Source: Combretum micranthum
Taxonomy: Eukaryota > Streptophyta > Magnoliopsida > Myrtales > Combretaceae
DNA: 64,000 nt
Assembly (NCBI GenBank): GCA_024138025.1
Contig: JAMXBD010000404.1
Span: 434,001 to 498,000 of the forward strand
Direction: 5' to 3'
Shown: piece after piece, positions 1 through 13,415 of the stretch
How positions within the stretch are numbered: position 1 is the stretch's first letter
How the letters are laid out: the number at the start of each line of letters is the position of its first letter
The notes under the pieces: model-generated
Told to the model about the DNA's origin: nothing
Databases searched by the model: none
Seen by the model: the letters and a program-made list of their open reading frames with translations, nothing else
Translations under genes and position numbers: made by a program

Positions 1-60
1 ATTTGAGTTAAACTATAGATCAATACAATCATAAGGAGCAAAGATATTACTAGTAAGCAT
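1..60. other. Left flank, unassigned
   Basis: Sixty bases outside the first solo LTR. They end in AGCAT, which is repeated at 8748-8752 and marks the target site. Nothing else is recognisable. Confidence 0.6.
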
Positions 61-1010
61 TGTAAACCCCTCAATTTTAGGGTAAAATTGGATTAAACCC
101 TAACTCTAGTTAAACCGAAACTTCAAAAGTCAACAAGGATCAAGGCATACCAGTAGTTGTAACTCCAGTAATCTGGCACTCGAAACCTGAGAACAATTGA
201 AATAAGTTTATGGTAGATTATAGTTCGGAATATGAAATAGCTTAAAAAGATCGCATTTGTCAAAATTCGATTCGTTTTGAACCCGAACGAGATCAATTTT
301 CAAAACATGTGCCCTGGTGCCCGAAATAGTAAAATGATTCCGATAACACCAAGAGACTCATAATAATATGAGGATTTCAAAAATATCAGTTTCGTAATTT
401 TTCGGTAACTAAAAATATCATATATAATATATTTACGTGTATTTTTTTATTACCAGTAATTTAATTGTCTAGTCTACTATTCATTGTACAATTTCTACTA
501 TTTATTACTATTCACCTATCTCTATTTTTCTTTACAACCTACTTTTTACTATCTATACACCTATTTCTTACATTTTTCATTTCCAATACAACTTTGGATC
601 TGTTTGGATGATCCATTTTTCATCTGTATATATCTTTTTCAAAATGATATGTGTAAATATGTCCGATTTGCATTTATATTTTATCTATATTTGATCTATT
701 TGATCTTTTGATGAGAACTGTCAACTTTTTTTTTTTTTATTCTATATCTATTTCTTAATAAATAATTTGTTAGAAAAATATTTGAAAAAAGTGTCTGTAT
801 CTATCGGAAAAAGCCAAACAAACAGACTCATTTATATCACTCACATCTCACATCTCACATCTTCATCGCTTTTCATTACAAAAAAAAAAATAAAAAACAA
901 ATCAACTTCTCCCCCTCTACAACTAAAACTAGCGCCACCCCTCTCTTTCTATATCTAATTTATTTTCTTTTTCAATTTATTTTATTACATCTAATTTCAC
1001 TCCACGTTTA

Positions 1011-1024
1011 TCTATAAATACCCC
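1011..1024 (+). promoter_or_regulatory. TATA box of L1
   Basis: TCTATAAATACCCC, the same motif and position as in most other LTRs here. It is followed by about 170 nt of pyrimidine-rich sequence without ATG and then the possible splice donor AG|GTAAAA at 1192. Confidence 0.7.
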
Positions 1025-2720
1025 ATTTCCCTCCATTTCTTTCACACTTCTCATCTTTCCTACCAAAACTCTACCAAATTCTCTCTCCAAATATCTCTTC
1101 CAAACTCTCTTTTCTCTCCACAAAACTACTACCCACATATTACTACAACTACCATTCTTCTTCTTCTTATTTAACAAATACATAACCTTAGGTAAAATTT
1201 CTCATATTTATTTTTCATGTCATGTAACTTAACATGATCATAGTATATGTTTCTTAAACCTATAAGGTTATGGAAGTAATGATATGTTCATGTTTTGCTC
1301 TTGTTCATACCTAAACTCCCATTATATTATTATTCTTATGTTGTTATTATTATATTGTTATATTATTACTGCTCTAATCTAACTTTATATATATTATTAT
1401 ATATATGTATATCTATATTTCTTAGAGTCTAAATTGCTCACTAACTTCTCACTAACATGCTCTTATTATTATTGTTCTTATTATTAAGATTTCTTTTCTT
1501 TTCTTTTCTTTTTGGGACTAGTATATTCTTAGTCCTGGGAAACCTTGATGAAGCTAAGGCTCTCAATGCTTGACCTTATATATATATGTTTAATTGCTTG
1601 TTATATCTCTATCTTTCTTTCATGAATTGTTCTCATCTTCCTTATAGCTACTTAATTATATTTATGCATGAACATAATGATGTTGTCACAATAAAGATTT
1701 CTTTAAATAATAAGAGGAACTCATTTCTTTTATAAATCGAAACTAGATACTCCATAAAAATATAATTTTTAGCATTTAAATTTAAGATTTTAACCCAACC
1801 ACATCTTTTATAAAACTTAATTAGGTTCATCATAAACTTTGAAAATCACTTATTAAGTAAGCTTCCACAATACTTAATTTTTAGTATTATTATTCTCTTT
1901 TCAAAGTCAAAATGAAATTTTTGCTAAGTTTTAATGTTGATAATTCTTTGTTATGAAAGCTTTTCTTATAAACTTATCTAAAAGGATTATGCCACCACTT
2001 GATAAATATTGAGAATAAAACAAGTTTTTCAAATTAAGGTAAAATCAACTCACTATTTTAGAAACCAACTTAGAGAAATAAAATTTGCTAACAACCTAAG
2101 AAAGTAAAGTTTTAAAATGGAAAACTTATTTTCTAAGTAGAAGAGCATAAATATAATGAACATACATTTAATGCGACTCAAAACATTAGATACTATCAAC
2201 AACTTAAGAAAAATTTTAAAAACCTTATTTTTCAATCACTATAAATAAACTCGGTAGATAACTTAAAGGACCAAAATTTTGGAAATTAATTTATCTTTGA
2301 GGAGTTTGGAAATAAAAATATAAAAGGAAAACACTTATTTATAATATCCAAAAAATCTGTAATTTCATTCAAACTACATAAAGAGAAATTTTTCAAAGTC
2401 TAATTTTTGAAACCCATAAGACAAGTCGTTTTATAAACAATAATTGTTGAGACAACACCGATAGAATCATGCATAAAATATGGTCTATTTATATATCAAA
2501 AGGATTTTTCCAACCATATACATATCTATATATTTGTTTAAGAATTTTGGTTGAAGAAAAGTTTGGAAAACCATATTTTTAAGGGCTGGGAATTTCGTAG
2601 CTATTTAGTACTGTAATGTTTTGGAACCTAAATGGTTTTTTTTATGATAAAAATAACCTTATAAATGGATAGATCTTTTTGAGTAGGTAGAAAACGACAT
2701 ATAATATACAAAACTCCGAG

Positions 2721-2749
2721 TTAAAATGAGCAAGTTATGACCATTTTAA
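2721..2749 (+). other. Conserved 29-bp hairpin box in L1
   Basis: TTAAAATG and CATTTTAA form an 8-bp stem around the loop motif AAGTTATG. The same block recurs in all ten large LTRs at a fixed place, about 100-130 bp before the exon-like island. Confidence 0.6.
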
Positions 2750-2854
2750 GTTGAAATTTCCACAAATTCGATTTTTACTGCAAATAGAAGATAGAGTTAC
2801 CAAATTCAAGTAGAAGATTTATGAAATACTCATTTGAGTATTTCTTTTGTTTAG

Positions 2855-2924
2855 GTGACGAGGAAGGAGAATTTTTGTATCTTGAAGATTACTTTGATTA
2901 GGAGTTTATCCATGTCATGGCCGA
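2855..2924 (+). other. Exon-like island of L1
   Basis: Preceded by TTTTGTTTAG and followed by GTGAGTTC, so it is bounded by good splice signals. Read from the last G of the acceptor it gives G-D-E-E-G-E-F-L-Y-L-E-D-Y-F-D then TAG. It ends ATGGCCGA before GTGAGT. One of ten comparable islands. Confidence 0.5.
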
Positions 2925-5675
2925 GTGAGTTCATTTCCTTAAGTTTTCGTACTCATGCTTGTGCTTGTAGTGTTAAAGGCACTAGAAGTAGGAAAAAGAC
3001 AAAAATGGAATATGCATGATAATATTGGTTGAATGTATACTAAGCATATCAACACATGAATTGTTGTTAATTAAATTGTGTTTTATTATCATGATGGTGT
3101 GTCTGCAAATTCCATGATCGCCTCCAAGCTATTTTAATTATATGAAAGAATTTAATAAATGGATTCATGCATATCATGTAGTGAGTCACATTGCATTGGT
3201 ATTATACACTTGGCGGGATAAGGGTATAATAGTGTTGGTTGGTATAACGGTAATATCTACATGTTGGCGAGTAGTAGCCAGTATAATCTACATGTTTTAT
3301 GTTGGTGAATAGTAGCCGGTATGATCTATAAAAGTTTCATTTTAAAAAGTGTTGGTCATCATTGATCGGTATACCTAATCTTGAATAAAGGGTGTAATTC
3401 ATTTAGTATATGGTTCTCGAAAAATCATGTCTTGCTTGCTCACGTATTTATTTGTATTACATATGCTTGTTTAAATATAACTTGCTTGATATTTTCATTG
3501 GCTTCGAGTATGATAACCCAGGAATAATCTCACTAAGCTAGTTAAGCTTACACTCCCACAGATTTTTGTTGTTGCAAGAACACCTTTTAGTCTATCCGAG
3601 GCCCCCTTTTATCCAGGTTAAGCCATGCTTTTGGAAGCTTTTTGGGGAAATTCGATCAAAGGCTTTAGATAGGAATTCTCTTAAAATATTTTGGTTATAG
3701 ATGTAAGCCCCGGAAAATTTCAGTAAATAATTTCAAAATGAACTTCGAAAATAAACCTTAAAAATCACTCCAAATTAAAACCGAATTTCGATAAATCCTA
3801 AATTACGAACGAATCCAAAAATTTCTCAATCTTGAGAAAATCTAAAATAAAATAAGGACTACAAAAGTCCTTAAGTCCAAAAACCATTACGTAAGATAAA
3901 CTTCTTACCTAATCTACAATTCATAAAAATCGGGATAAAAATAAAACACAGTGATAATTTGCTAAAAAGCAAGTTAATCCATAACATGACAATTTGAAGG
4001 ATCAGGAAATCACCAAAGGCCAATTCCATAATTAGGCTTTGGCACGATTAAGAAAACTTCATCTGCCAATAATAAAATATAGACTTTGGAAATTCCCCAA
4101 ACGACCAGACTAATAATCCTAAGAGACGGAAATCACAATAAAGCCCTAACGATCAAATCAAACCCCAAAATCATAGAACGAGTTAGAAATTAAAATCTCG
4201 TAATCTTAAGAAGGAAGAATTCAAGAAACAAAATAACAAATTAGATAATCCTTAAAGTTAACCAATTGTTCATAAAACCTTAAATCGAAGCAAAAATAAA
4301 TTCGAAAACAAAACACTATGAAGATCCTTTTTCAAACAAATTATAAGAATCAAGATTTCCCCAAAATCATTCCAAAAATCGATAATTGACTCAAACTCAA
4401 GAAAATCATATCTGGTAACCATTACCGATATAATTCCGAATATAATAATTCAACTCAAGATTTCCGAAAGCAATAAGAGATATTAAATGCTTATAAAAAT
4501 AAAATTTAAAATAAATTTCTCAAACTACATACGTTGTATAAACAGAAAATCTCAAGTTTCCAACTTGGCAATACCTAAACCGGAAAGTCATCCGGAAACC
4601 CTAACCGGAATACAATAGCTTAAGTCCGGCAATCTAGCGCCCTTAACTCTAGAGGCCGAAAGATAGTTTAAATAAGTAGAATAGCTCGTAGTAATATAAG
4701 TTTGTTCACAAATATCAGATTGGTAAATTTTTGACCTATCTCGAACCCGTTCGGATACAGACTTCGAAAAGCGTGTCCCGGGACTCGAGATATCAAAAAT
4801 ATACCATTAGTACCGTTAGACTCGTAATTTCGCGAGATTTCTAAATATATCAGTTATATAATTTTTCGGGTTATAAAAGTTACAGTTATAACCTTTTTAT
4901 CGTATTTTCATTTAGACCGGTAATTGATTATTCTTTTGCACTATTCATTTTATTTCATTACACAATTTTATTATTATTATTATTTTTTATACCCTGGGTT
5001 TCCTAGTAATCAAGTAAACTTCGGAAACCGGAAAATGAAACCCTAAATCAGTTTAGTTCAAAGCGTTATGAGAAAGACCTAGAAACCCTGAATCCGGCTT
5101 TTCCTCGATTTCCAAATAAGAAACTTTTATAAGCAAAATTAATTTTGTATATAGTTCTTGATTATATTTCAAACCAAGAAAAGATCAGATTTCGAGAAAA
5201 TTTCAATTCCGGGTCATCCCGAGACCCATTATAGAAAAGCGTGCCCCGGAACTAGAATTTCAAAAATTTCTTTATGAATACTCATTTGAATCGAAATAAA
5301 ATAAGATTTCAAAAATATATTTTTCATAATTTTCCGCTTACGAAAAATACAGTTATAGCCTTTTTATTCGTATTTCCTTACTACCGGAAAATCAAATTGT
5401 CTTGTCAACTATTCTACTATTCAAAAAGTACCACCTACTACCTATTAGCCCTACAAGTCTAAGCCTTACCATCACTCACATCAAACCCATTCTTCCATAA
5501 CTTTTGTCCCTTAACTTCTCTTACACTCTTAACAATTTCACATCAAGTTAAATCAATCAAAACAAAGTCAAATCAAACTTTTTCTTTCCCCCCTCATGAA
5601 TAGTGATGGACGAAATTGCCCCCCCTTCAATGCTCCATTTGAATTTTCTTTTACTTCTTTAACCTAAATCCACTC

Positions 5676-5686
5676 CATATATAAGC
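5676..5686 (+). promoter_or_regulatory. TATA box of L2
   Basis: CATATATAAGC upstream of a pyrimidine-rich leader. The equivalent in the related L6 is TTATATAAAC at 37541. Confidence 0.55.
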
Positions 5687-7329
5687 TATCTTTTCTCTCT
5701 CTCTCCTCATTCTTTCACTTTCCAAAGTTTCACAAAGTGAAAAACTCTCAAAAAGCTCTTTTCTCTCCCATTTCCCTCTCTTGGCCGAAACTTTAAGGCT
5801 CCCCCACATACACACACAACTTCCATTCTTCTCTTCATCTTCCATTTACCTTCAAGTAAGTAAAGTTCCATTACTTCCAACTCATGAAACTTTGTTATGG
5901 CTAAGTGATTTTTGGTTGTCTCAACTCCATGTTCCCATGATCTTGTAGTAGGAACAATGAGATAACAATACAAAAATCCCGAACCATTTCAAAGTAGATC
6001 TATCTTTTAAAGGAGTTTCTATACCAAAAGCTTTACTTTTATCCATCAAAAAGTCTTTTAAACAAAGGATCTTTTATAAAAATATGGTTTTTATGTTTTC
6101 AAAACTCATTTAAACATTTGATAAAGTAGATCCATCATTACTACTCATGATCATGTAGGCATTTAAGGTTTCATTTCTATTTTGTGTTTATGTGCATTAA
6201 TAGTCTTTAATGCTTTTGTCTTTAGTAAATCACCTTCCTAGTATGTAGATCTATGGTTAGATAAGTTAATAAAGTCAAAAAGGAAAACACTTTTCAAAAT
6301 ATGGCTTGTGTAAATTCGGATCACTTTGAAAACCTAGGTCAAAAACACTTTTATCAACTTCTAAACATGTATTTTACAAGAGAAATGAAGCCTATGGGTA
6401 ATAGATAATGTTTGGTAGTATTTTTCATGGTCTAAATGAGATTTTTCTAAAGAAAATGTTGGAAACAAGAAATGAAGTCCAATAGAAGTTTTGAACTAAA
6501 AGTCATATAGATGAAATTCGTAATAATGGATGTATGGTTAGAAAACACTATTTTTCCAACTTCAAAAATGTATTTTCTTAAATAAATGAAGTCCTTAGGA
6601 TATAGGTATAATAAATACTTAAAGTTTTGAGTATAAAATGTATTTTTCTCAAAGGAATCAACTTGAAAGTGGAATTTTTCTAAATTCGGATTTTTGGAAA
6701 CCCCATAGAAAAAGACCCACTTAAAAGTTTATAAATGAAGATTTTATTTAAGAAATAAAGGCCTTAGGATATAACTAATATAAGGGTCAAAAATTCTTTA
6801 AACAAAGTGGAGTTTTTCTAAAGAAAATCCTTGTAAAATGTAGATGTGGTCAAGTGTAGTAAATTCACTTACTAAACTTTGGTATGAAATGGTTTCTAAG
6901 AAAAGTTTATTTTCAAATTCTTTAAACTAAAAGTTATAAGAACATAGACTCATTGAGTTCATATCATGACATTCATGATAGGGAAAATCATTACCATTGC
7001 ATTTAGTTTCATTTTACACTTAGGAATCTCAAGTGCATTCATGAAAACGCATTTTCGGAATTTATGTTACCGCTGTACAGATCTGATCCATCGTTTCCGA
7101 GGCTTAGATATTTTCAAAACTTGATTTAAACTTCGTATTTAGAAAGCTCTTCCGAAGTAGATAGAAATCGATATAAAATTTGCGAGATTCCGAGTTAAAA
7201 TGACCAAGTTATGGCCGTTTTAAGTTGGAATTCCCGCTTAGGACGCGAATTACGAATTTGATAAGTTCGTATGAAGTCGTTGGATTAGTTTGAGTTGAAA
7301 TACTGATTAGAGTATTTCTTCCTTTTTAG

Positions 7330-7399
7330 GTTATCCCGAGTTCGACGATTCCCTACCACCGGACTATTATTACTAGAAGACCGGTGATCCAATGGCTGA
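7330..7399 (+). other. Exon-like island of L2
   Basis: After CCTTTTTAG and before GTGAGTTTT; 70 bp. The frame gives G-Y-P-E-F-D-D-S-L-P-P-D-Y-Y-Y then TAG, followed by ATGGCTGA at the donor. Same length and frame as the islands in L4, L5 and L6. Confidence 0.5.
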
Positions 7400-7902
7400 G
7401 TGAGTTTTCTCCTTGTTTTGTTACCTTGATTGTGCTTGTAATTAGTCGCATTAGAATTTTAGGAACAAGATAAAAATCGATGTGAATGGGGATGGGATAT
7501 ATGATGAGACTGTGATGAATGTATGCCAAGGAATACTAAAGCATATCGAAACCACGATTTGATTGGATAACTGCATGATTCATATTATTTATGTGTATGA
7601 TATTGCCTGGTCACTCTAAAGAATGTATAAATATTTTGACCTCATGCATCGCATCGGACATATTGCATTTGGTAGCGTGCTACTCCTACGCAGGTCGATC
7701 GGTATGGTCCGTTGATTGCCTCGTTTGAATAACGAGCCCGGTGCCAGAGCTCATTCTCGGGTACTAAGGCGCATGTGGATGCATCCTTGGATGAGCCTAG
7801 CCGAGTCGAGTGCTAAGAGCCGAGGGCTTGGGGACTAGCAGCGGTCGTGTAGACTCAATACCATTCCTAACCCAAGATACGGAGGGCGTAAATCCGTTCT
7901 GT

Positions 7903-7925
7903 GTGTGGGTTCCGGTTACCCATAC
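7903..7925 (+). other. Covarying hairpin in L2
   Basis: GTGTGGGT, loop TCCGGTT, ACCCATAC. The stem holds with one wobble although its sequence is unlike the ACATATGA stems at the same place in other LTRs. The CCGG loop is kept. Confidence 0.5.
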
Positions 7926-8752
7926 ATAATTGCTTGCTCACGTGTTTGTTCATGCATAGCATATGATTGATTAATAACTTGTTTGTTATGGTACAGAATT
8001 AAGGGAATTCTCACTAAGCTAGTGTAGCTTATACCCCAATAGTTGTTTAAATGAGCAGGTTATTCCAAGAATGCTAAGTGGGGACCAAGATGGTTGAAGT
8101 CGAGAATGACTTCGGGATTCCGGCAAGATATAAGAATGCTTGGAGTTTTTGGCTAAGCTTACGATTGGCCTTGTAATAGTTTTATGTAGTGGAGTCTTGG
8201 GATAAATGTAATTGAAGCTTGATGATTTATATTTTGAAGTATAGTATTTTGTATTTGGAGTATAGTGGATTGTATTTCCTTTACATTGTTACTCAATTGT
8301 ATCAACATAAAATGTATCATTCCGATTTGTCTCCTTTATGTGTTAGACGCCTTGTACATAGTATGGAAGCCTTCGCGTGACTGAGGTGGTCATTTTTAGG
8401 CTTTAATATTGTGTACGGCGGACTGCCACGTTTAGGGTACCCTTCGGGGCATGACAATAGATTTTTATGTATGTAAGACTTAAGTTGTATTATAGATAAT
8501 TGGATTTGATCGGGGGAATGCCTCTGAGTTTATGTAAAGACCTTATTATCTTATGGATATATGTTTATTAATTCTTGTATGCTTTGTATTACTGCTTAAA
8601 CCACATATCCCACCAGAGTCTCCTATTGCTATTTTAGATGCCTTAAATATAATATCGAGACTTTTGTGTGACTAAGATAGTCATTCTTAAGTCTTAATAT
8701 TGTATATGGCGGATTGCCATGTTTAGCATAAGCTTTGGTGCGTGACAAGCAT

Positions 8753-9654
8753 AGTTTCCAAAAATTGTGATTTTACTCATATGATTTTACAAGTTTACGA
8801 TTTCAAGAGAGCTCTTCCTAGTTAACTCATATATAAAATCAACTTTTTGTAGAAACTTACAATTTTAAGAGAATTTATATGTAAACTTAGTAGAATATTT
8901 CATTTTTAACTGAATTTACTGATTTTATTTATTTGAGCCAAATAGGCTAAATTATGAAAAATATAACTGTACTTTTACACGCCCATTAACTTTACCATAA
9001 TAAGTCTTTCTTATCAAATTCCGACCCCTTTTGTTTTAAATACTTAAAATAAGCTGAAAGGTTTGATTCTCCTTTAATCTATAACTTTTTTTTTAAATAA
9101 ACAAAATAGAAGGAAAAATTATTAGTTTCATCTCTATTTGCTCTTTTTTTGTGCATTATATTATGTATTAAGAATTATTATGAAAAAATGAACTTATTAA
9201 TTCTTTTTCTTTTTGAATATCGATTACATATTTCAAGGATTTTCATTTTGACATTGTAAGCATATCTAAAGTTTTCCAAAGCCATTTTATATAAGTTATA
9301 GAAATTTACGTTTCTACATTTCGATTCCATAAACTCTTTGACAATTCTACATAGATTCATAAGTTTGATAACCATGATAGCAACAAGTGAAGAGGAATTC
9401 TCTACACATTTGATTATAACCAAATCTTATCATGGTTCTTTCCCAATATTTTCTTTAAAAATGCATGATACAATCATTTATTGTTAAAATTTGATTTCTC
9501 ATATGAGGAAGAAACATATAGTCTTAATAGCTTGCAAAGCTCATGCTTTATTGGAAATACAACAAATATTGAAAATCCACAATTAAAAGTCCAAACACAC
9601 TAAAGTCCAATTACAATCCAAATACGAAAAAGCCTACCATTAGCCCAGTACACT
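8753..9654. other. AT-rich spacer, nothing recognised
   Basis: About 900 bp between L1 and an older LTR fragment. It has one 81-codon minus-strand frame (9178-9423) rich in Asn, Lys and Met, with no recognisable domain and the composition expected of AT-rich noncoding DNA. I see no repeat or RNA gene. Confidence 0.5.
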
Positions 9655-9849
9655 TCTTACACCCCCGCAAGGTACCTTAACAATATCGATACACCATGTA
9701 ACAAATTGGAGCCACCAACATTTGTATTGAACCTTTTGAGGCTTCTAGAAAGCACATGGCCATTGCACAACTACAATGCCATGTGGCATGAACAATTATA
9801 ATAAGTTCAAAAGGTTGTTTAGAATAAGAAATATTGATTACACATATAT
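9655..9849 (-). repeat. Older LTR fragment, unit 1, left part
   Basis: Reads TCTTACACCCCCGCAAGGTACC at the left edge, resembling the minus-strand LTR end at 14921. It continues after the 9850-13971 insertion at 13972. The stretch with AAAGGTTGTTTAGAATAAGAAATA at 9803-9826 recurs at 15077-15100. It belongs to a diverged LTR lineage on the minus strand. Confidence 0.55.
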
Positions 9850-10750
9850 TGTAAGCCCCCAAATTTTTCGATTATGGTTTTGGAATATCAAATCAAAAAT
9901 CCTAAAGTCTAGCCAAAGATGAACCGAACCTTGAGCAATTTTGATCACGGAATTTCATAAGAGAAATTTCAAAAAAAAAAAAAAAATAGAAAGTTCAATA
10001 TCGTTCGATTCGAAAATCCGAATATGAAAGGATGCCTATCCGATCCTGAGTTAAACCTTTAATTTTCTAGGGTAAAGATGGATTAAACCCTAACCCTAGT
10101 CAAACCGGAACTTTAAAAGTCAACAAAGGTCAAGACAATCAAACAATTTCAACTCCGGTAATCCGCGTTCTCAAACCCTAGAAAACGAAATTAAGTTAAT
10201 AGCTTAAAATAGTTCGTAATAATATAGGGTGACATAAAAATATTAGATTCGCGAATTTCAGTGTCCTTCGGACTCGAACGAGATCAGTTCTCGAAAAGCG
10301 TGTCCCGGAGCCGGAATATTAAAATATTCCGATGACACCAAAAAGATCGTAATTAAACAAGGATTTCAAAAATATCAGTTTTAGAATTTTTCGGTAACTA
10401 AAAATAACAGATATAGCTCGTTTACGCGTATTTTTATTTCTAACGGTATTTTATATGTCTAGTCTACTATTCATAGTACTATTCCTACTATTTATTACTA
10501 TTCACCTATCTCTACTTTTTCTTACACCTATTTCTTACTACCTACATACCTATTTTCTTACTTTTTACTTTTCCAATACAACTTTATTTCACATCTACTT
10601 TACACTTTATTTCTTTTCTTTACAAAAAAAATTACAAAACAAACAAAATACCCCCTCTCTCTCTCCAATGTGCGCCAGCCATCCCCTCCCTCTTCTCTAT
10701 ATTATTTTCTTTCCAATTTATTTTATTACATCAATATTTCACTCCAAAAA

Positions 10751-10767
10751 TTCTATAAATACCCCCT
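10751..10767 (+). promoter_or_regulatory. TATA box of L3
   Basis: TTCTATAAATACCCCC, followed by about 175 nt without an ATG and a donor-like CTTAG|GTAAAA at 10945. Confidence 0.7.
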
Positions 10768-12783
10768 TCCTCCTTCATTCTTTCACACACTCATTTCACA
10801 TAACAAAACTCTACCAAAATACTCTCTCAAAACCTCTCTCCAACAAATCTCTCACAAAATACTCTCTACCCATTTCTACTCTTCAAGAAAAATATCAAAC
10901 ACAAAACCCATTCATCTCTTTCAAAACCTTCCATTAAACCTTAGGTAAAATTCTACTTAAATTTCTTCATCATGTTCATACAACTTAGCATGAGCTTAGT
11001 GTATGTTTCTTAGGCTCATATGAGTTAAAGAAGCAACAATATGTTCATGCTTTGTTTTTGTTCATGTTCCTATTTTACATAATGTTATTATGTTGTTGTT
11101 TTCATTTTTGTTATTTTTGTTCTAATCTAACTTATATAATATTATGTATACTATGTATATATATTTATTTAGAGCATATAAGCTCATTTGTTATTTACTT
11201 ATTTCCAAGTCTTGCAATTTATTTATTTACTTGTTTTATGTAATTTATTAAGACTAGTCTTTCTAGTCTTAGACTTGTCCATATCAAGTCAAAACAATTT
11301 TCTTTTCTTTTGAGACTAGTCCATTCTTAGTCTTGGGTTGCCTTGATGAAGCTAAGGCTCCCAATACATGATCGGGATACCTTGATGAAGCTAAGGTTTC
11401 CAATGCTTGATTATTTATTTATTTATGTTTATTTACTTACAAGTATTTCTTTCTATCTTACTATGTTTATCTTTACTTTTATAAATGCTACATAATCATA
11501 TTCATGCATGATTAAGAATGTTGTCTTAAATAAAAATAAAAATGGGTTCTTTCTTAATAAAGAAAAGTAAACTAGATTTCTTAATAAAAGAAACTTTCAA
11601 CAAAAGATTTAAGTTTCTTTTTAATAAACTCTTTTCAAAGGATAAGCTAATCATAAATTCTAGAAGAATTAGTAATGAAGATCTCATCAAAATAATAAAA
11701 GGAACTCATTTCTTTTAAAAGCTAAATACTCCATCAAATAAGAATTTTTAGTCTTAAACTAAAGACTTGAACTCAACTAAATCTTTTAATAGGTTCATTT
11801 TAGACTTTGAAAATCACATGCTATGAAAGCATCTTCAAACTTGAATTTCATAGTTGTTATTATCCTTTCAAGATTAAAATGAAGTTTTACTAAATTCAAA
11901 AGTTAACAAATCTTTATTAAGAAAGCTTTTCTTATAAACTTGTCTAAGAAATTATTTTACTATTTAACTAACACTAAGAATAAAACAAGTTTTTCAAACC
12001 AAGATAAAATTAACTCCCTATTTTAAAGACCAACTTAGAAAAATAAAATTTGTCAAGAAAAATAAAGTTTTAAAGGTATATTTATAAAAATATAAGGAAA
12101 ACCTATACTTAATGCAACTTCAAATATTTGAAGCTTAAAGAATATTTTGAAAAGCTTATTTTCAAGCACTAGAAATAGAGTTGGTAGATAACTTAAAGAA
12201 CCAAAATTTTTGAAAATAAATTTACTTTTGAAAAGTAAGAAAATGAAATAATAATAAAACAATTACTCATAACAACATTTTTGTTTTCACAATTCAAAAA
12301 GGAGAAATTTTCAAAAGTCTTGACTTTTAAATCTTTAAAGACAAATTATTTATGAAATACTAATCTTGAAACAACACTACAAAGATCATGCATACATATG
12401 AGTATAAATATATGTCCAAAGGATTTTTTTCAACTATATATATATATATCCATATATTTTTCTTAAGAATTTTTGAGTAAAGTAAAAAGTTTGGAAAAAT
12501 CATACTTTGAGAACTAAAAATTCGTAACTATTTTGTACCGTGTTAGTTTGCAACCCAAATGGCTTTTTTTTTTGACAAAAATAACCTTAGAAATAGATAG
12601 AACTTTTCGAGTAGGTAGAAAACGATATATTATTTGCGCAATTCCGAGTTAAAATGACCAAGTTATGGCCATTTTAAATTGGAATTACCTTCTATGCGAA
12701 TTCTTACGATCTTATGATATAGTTTCTGATAAGTACCATAGAATCAACCAGAAATACTCATTATGGGTATTCTTCTTGATTAG

Positions 12784-12880
12784 GTGAACCCGAGGAGGAG
12801 TATTCATACCCAGAGGATTATTTTGATTAGTGGAATTACCGATCGACTCATTCGTAAGAAAGATAGATCCTCATGGCCAA
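12784..12880 (+). other. Exon-like island of L3
   Basis: Between TTGATTAG and GTGAGTTT; 97 bp, the longer class. It reads G-E-P-E-E-E-Y-S-Y-P-E-D-Y-F-D then TAG, then about 30 bp not found in the 70-bp class, then ATGGCCAA at the donor. Confidence 0.5.
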
Positions 12881-13194
12881 GTGAGTTTATTTCCTACCTT
12901 TTTTCGTACTTGGTTGTGCTTGTAGCTAGAAGCACTAGAAGTAGGAAAAGATGAAATGAATAATGTATGATAATATTGGTTGAAAGAATGTTAAGCATAC
13001 CGAGGCACGAATCTTTGTTAATTAACTTATGTTTTGCTATTATTCTGCTGGAGTGTGTGTAAAATTCTGTGATCACCTTCAAATTACTTTAAACATATAC
13101 TATGAATTATATTAATTGATTCATGCATATCACGTAGTTAATTTCATTGCATGAGCTGCTAATCTCGATGGGACAAGAGTTTAGTAGCCGGGTG

Positions 13195-13310
13195 TGCAGT
13201 AGCCAGAAATCTGCGAGATGGGCAATAGGTGCCTGGAAGAACTATTTTAAGATGGGCGATAGGTGTCTGAAAGAACTATTTTGTGATGGCTAGTAGGAGC
13301 CTGAAATAAA
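13195..13310 (+). repeat. Short hairpin array in L3
   Basis: About four degenerate copies of a unit resembling GGCTAGTAGGAGCC with AACTATTTT linkers. It sits between the exon-like island and the covarying hairpin, as in the other LTRs. Confidence 0.5.
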
Positions 13311-13388
13311 CTACATGAGTTGGATTTTAAGTTGGGTTTTAAAGAGCCTGGAACACCTAACCCTGAATGGAGGGGTAAATCCATTCAA

Positions 13389-13415
13389 ACATATGATTTC
13401 CGGTAGATCATATGT
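13389..13415 (+). other. Covarying hairpin in L3
   Basis: ACATATGA, 11-nt loop TTTCCGGTAGA, TCATATGT; a perfect 8-bp stem with CCGG in the loop. Confidence 0.55.

Larger units (their letters stand above)
3702..8456 (+). mobile_element. Solo LTR L2, chimeric or U3-duplicated, nested in L1
   Basis: Starts TGTAAGCCCCGG and ends CGGGGCATGACA. ATAGA at 3697-3701 and 8457-8461 is the target duplication. At 4.76 kb it is longer than its relatives. The first 1.29 kb matches the start of LTR L4 (16226 onward). From about 4988 a complete second LTR-like unit begins (mutated start TATACCCTGGG) that follows LTR L6 (36844-40343) closely to the end. It therefore has two U3 blocks. Downstream it has TATA near 5676, leader donor CAA|GTAAGT at 5855, hairpin box about 7195-7222, exon-like island 7330-7399, the G-T-G-T-G-G-G-T stem hairpin at 7903-7925 and acceptor at 8058. 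Confidence 0.9.
61..8747 (+). mobile_element. Solo LTR L1, Ty3/gypsy Tekay-like, interrupted by L2
   Basis: Starts TGTAAACCCC and ends GGTGCGTGACA, flanked by AGCAT at 56-60 and 8748-8752. Removing the nested LTR at 3702-8456 and its duplicated ATAGA leaves about 3.93 kb. No primer site, polypurine tract or coding domain is present, so it is a solo LTR, normally produced by recombination between the two LTRs of a full element. Parts in order: U3-like block with the ACCGGTAA/CTAGTCTACTATTC region near 440-480, TATA at 1011, leader donor at 1192, hairpin box 2721-2749, exon-like island 2855-2924, short repeats 3240-3345 and acceptor at 3578. Clade assignment is inferred from the related 5' LTR at 25994-29248. 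Confidence 0.9.

Noticed and set aside
9178..9423. 81-codon minus-strand frame
   Set aside because: Composition typical of AT-rich noncoding DNA, no family resemblance.
10455..10937. 160-codon plus-strand frame in L3
   Set aside because: It is T/C-rich low-complexity sequence of the U3 and leader. The same start recurs as shorter frames in other LTRs (484, 46767, 63708, minus 28840) without codon-level conservation.
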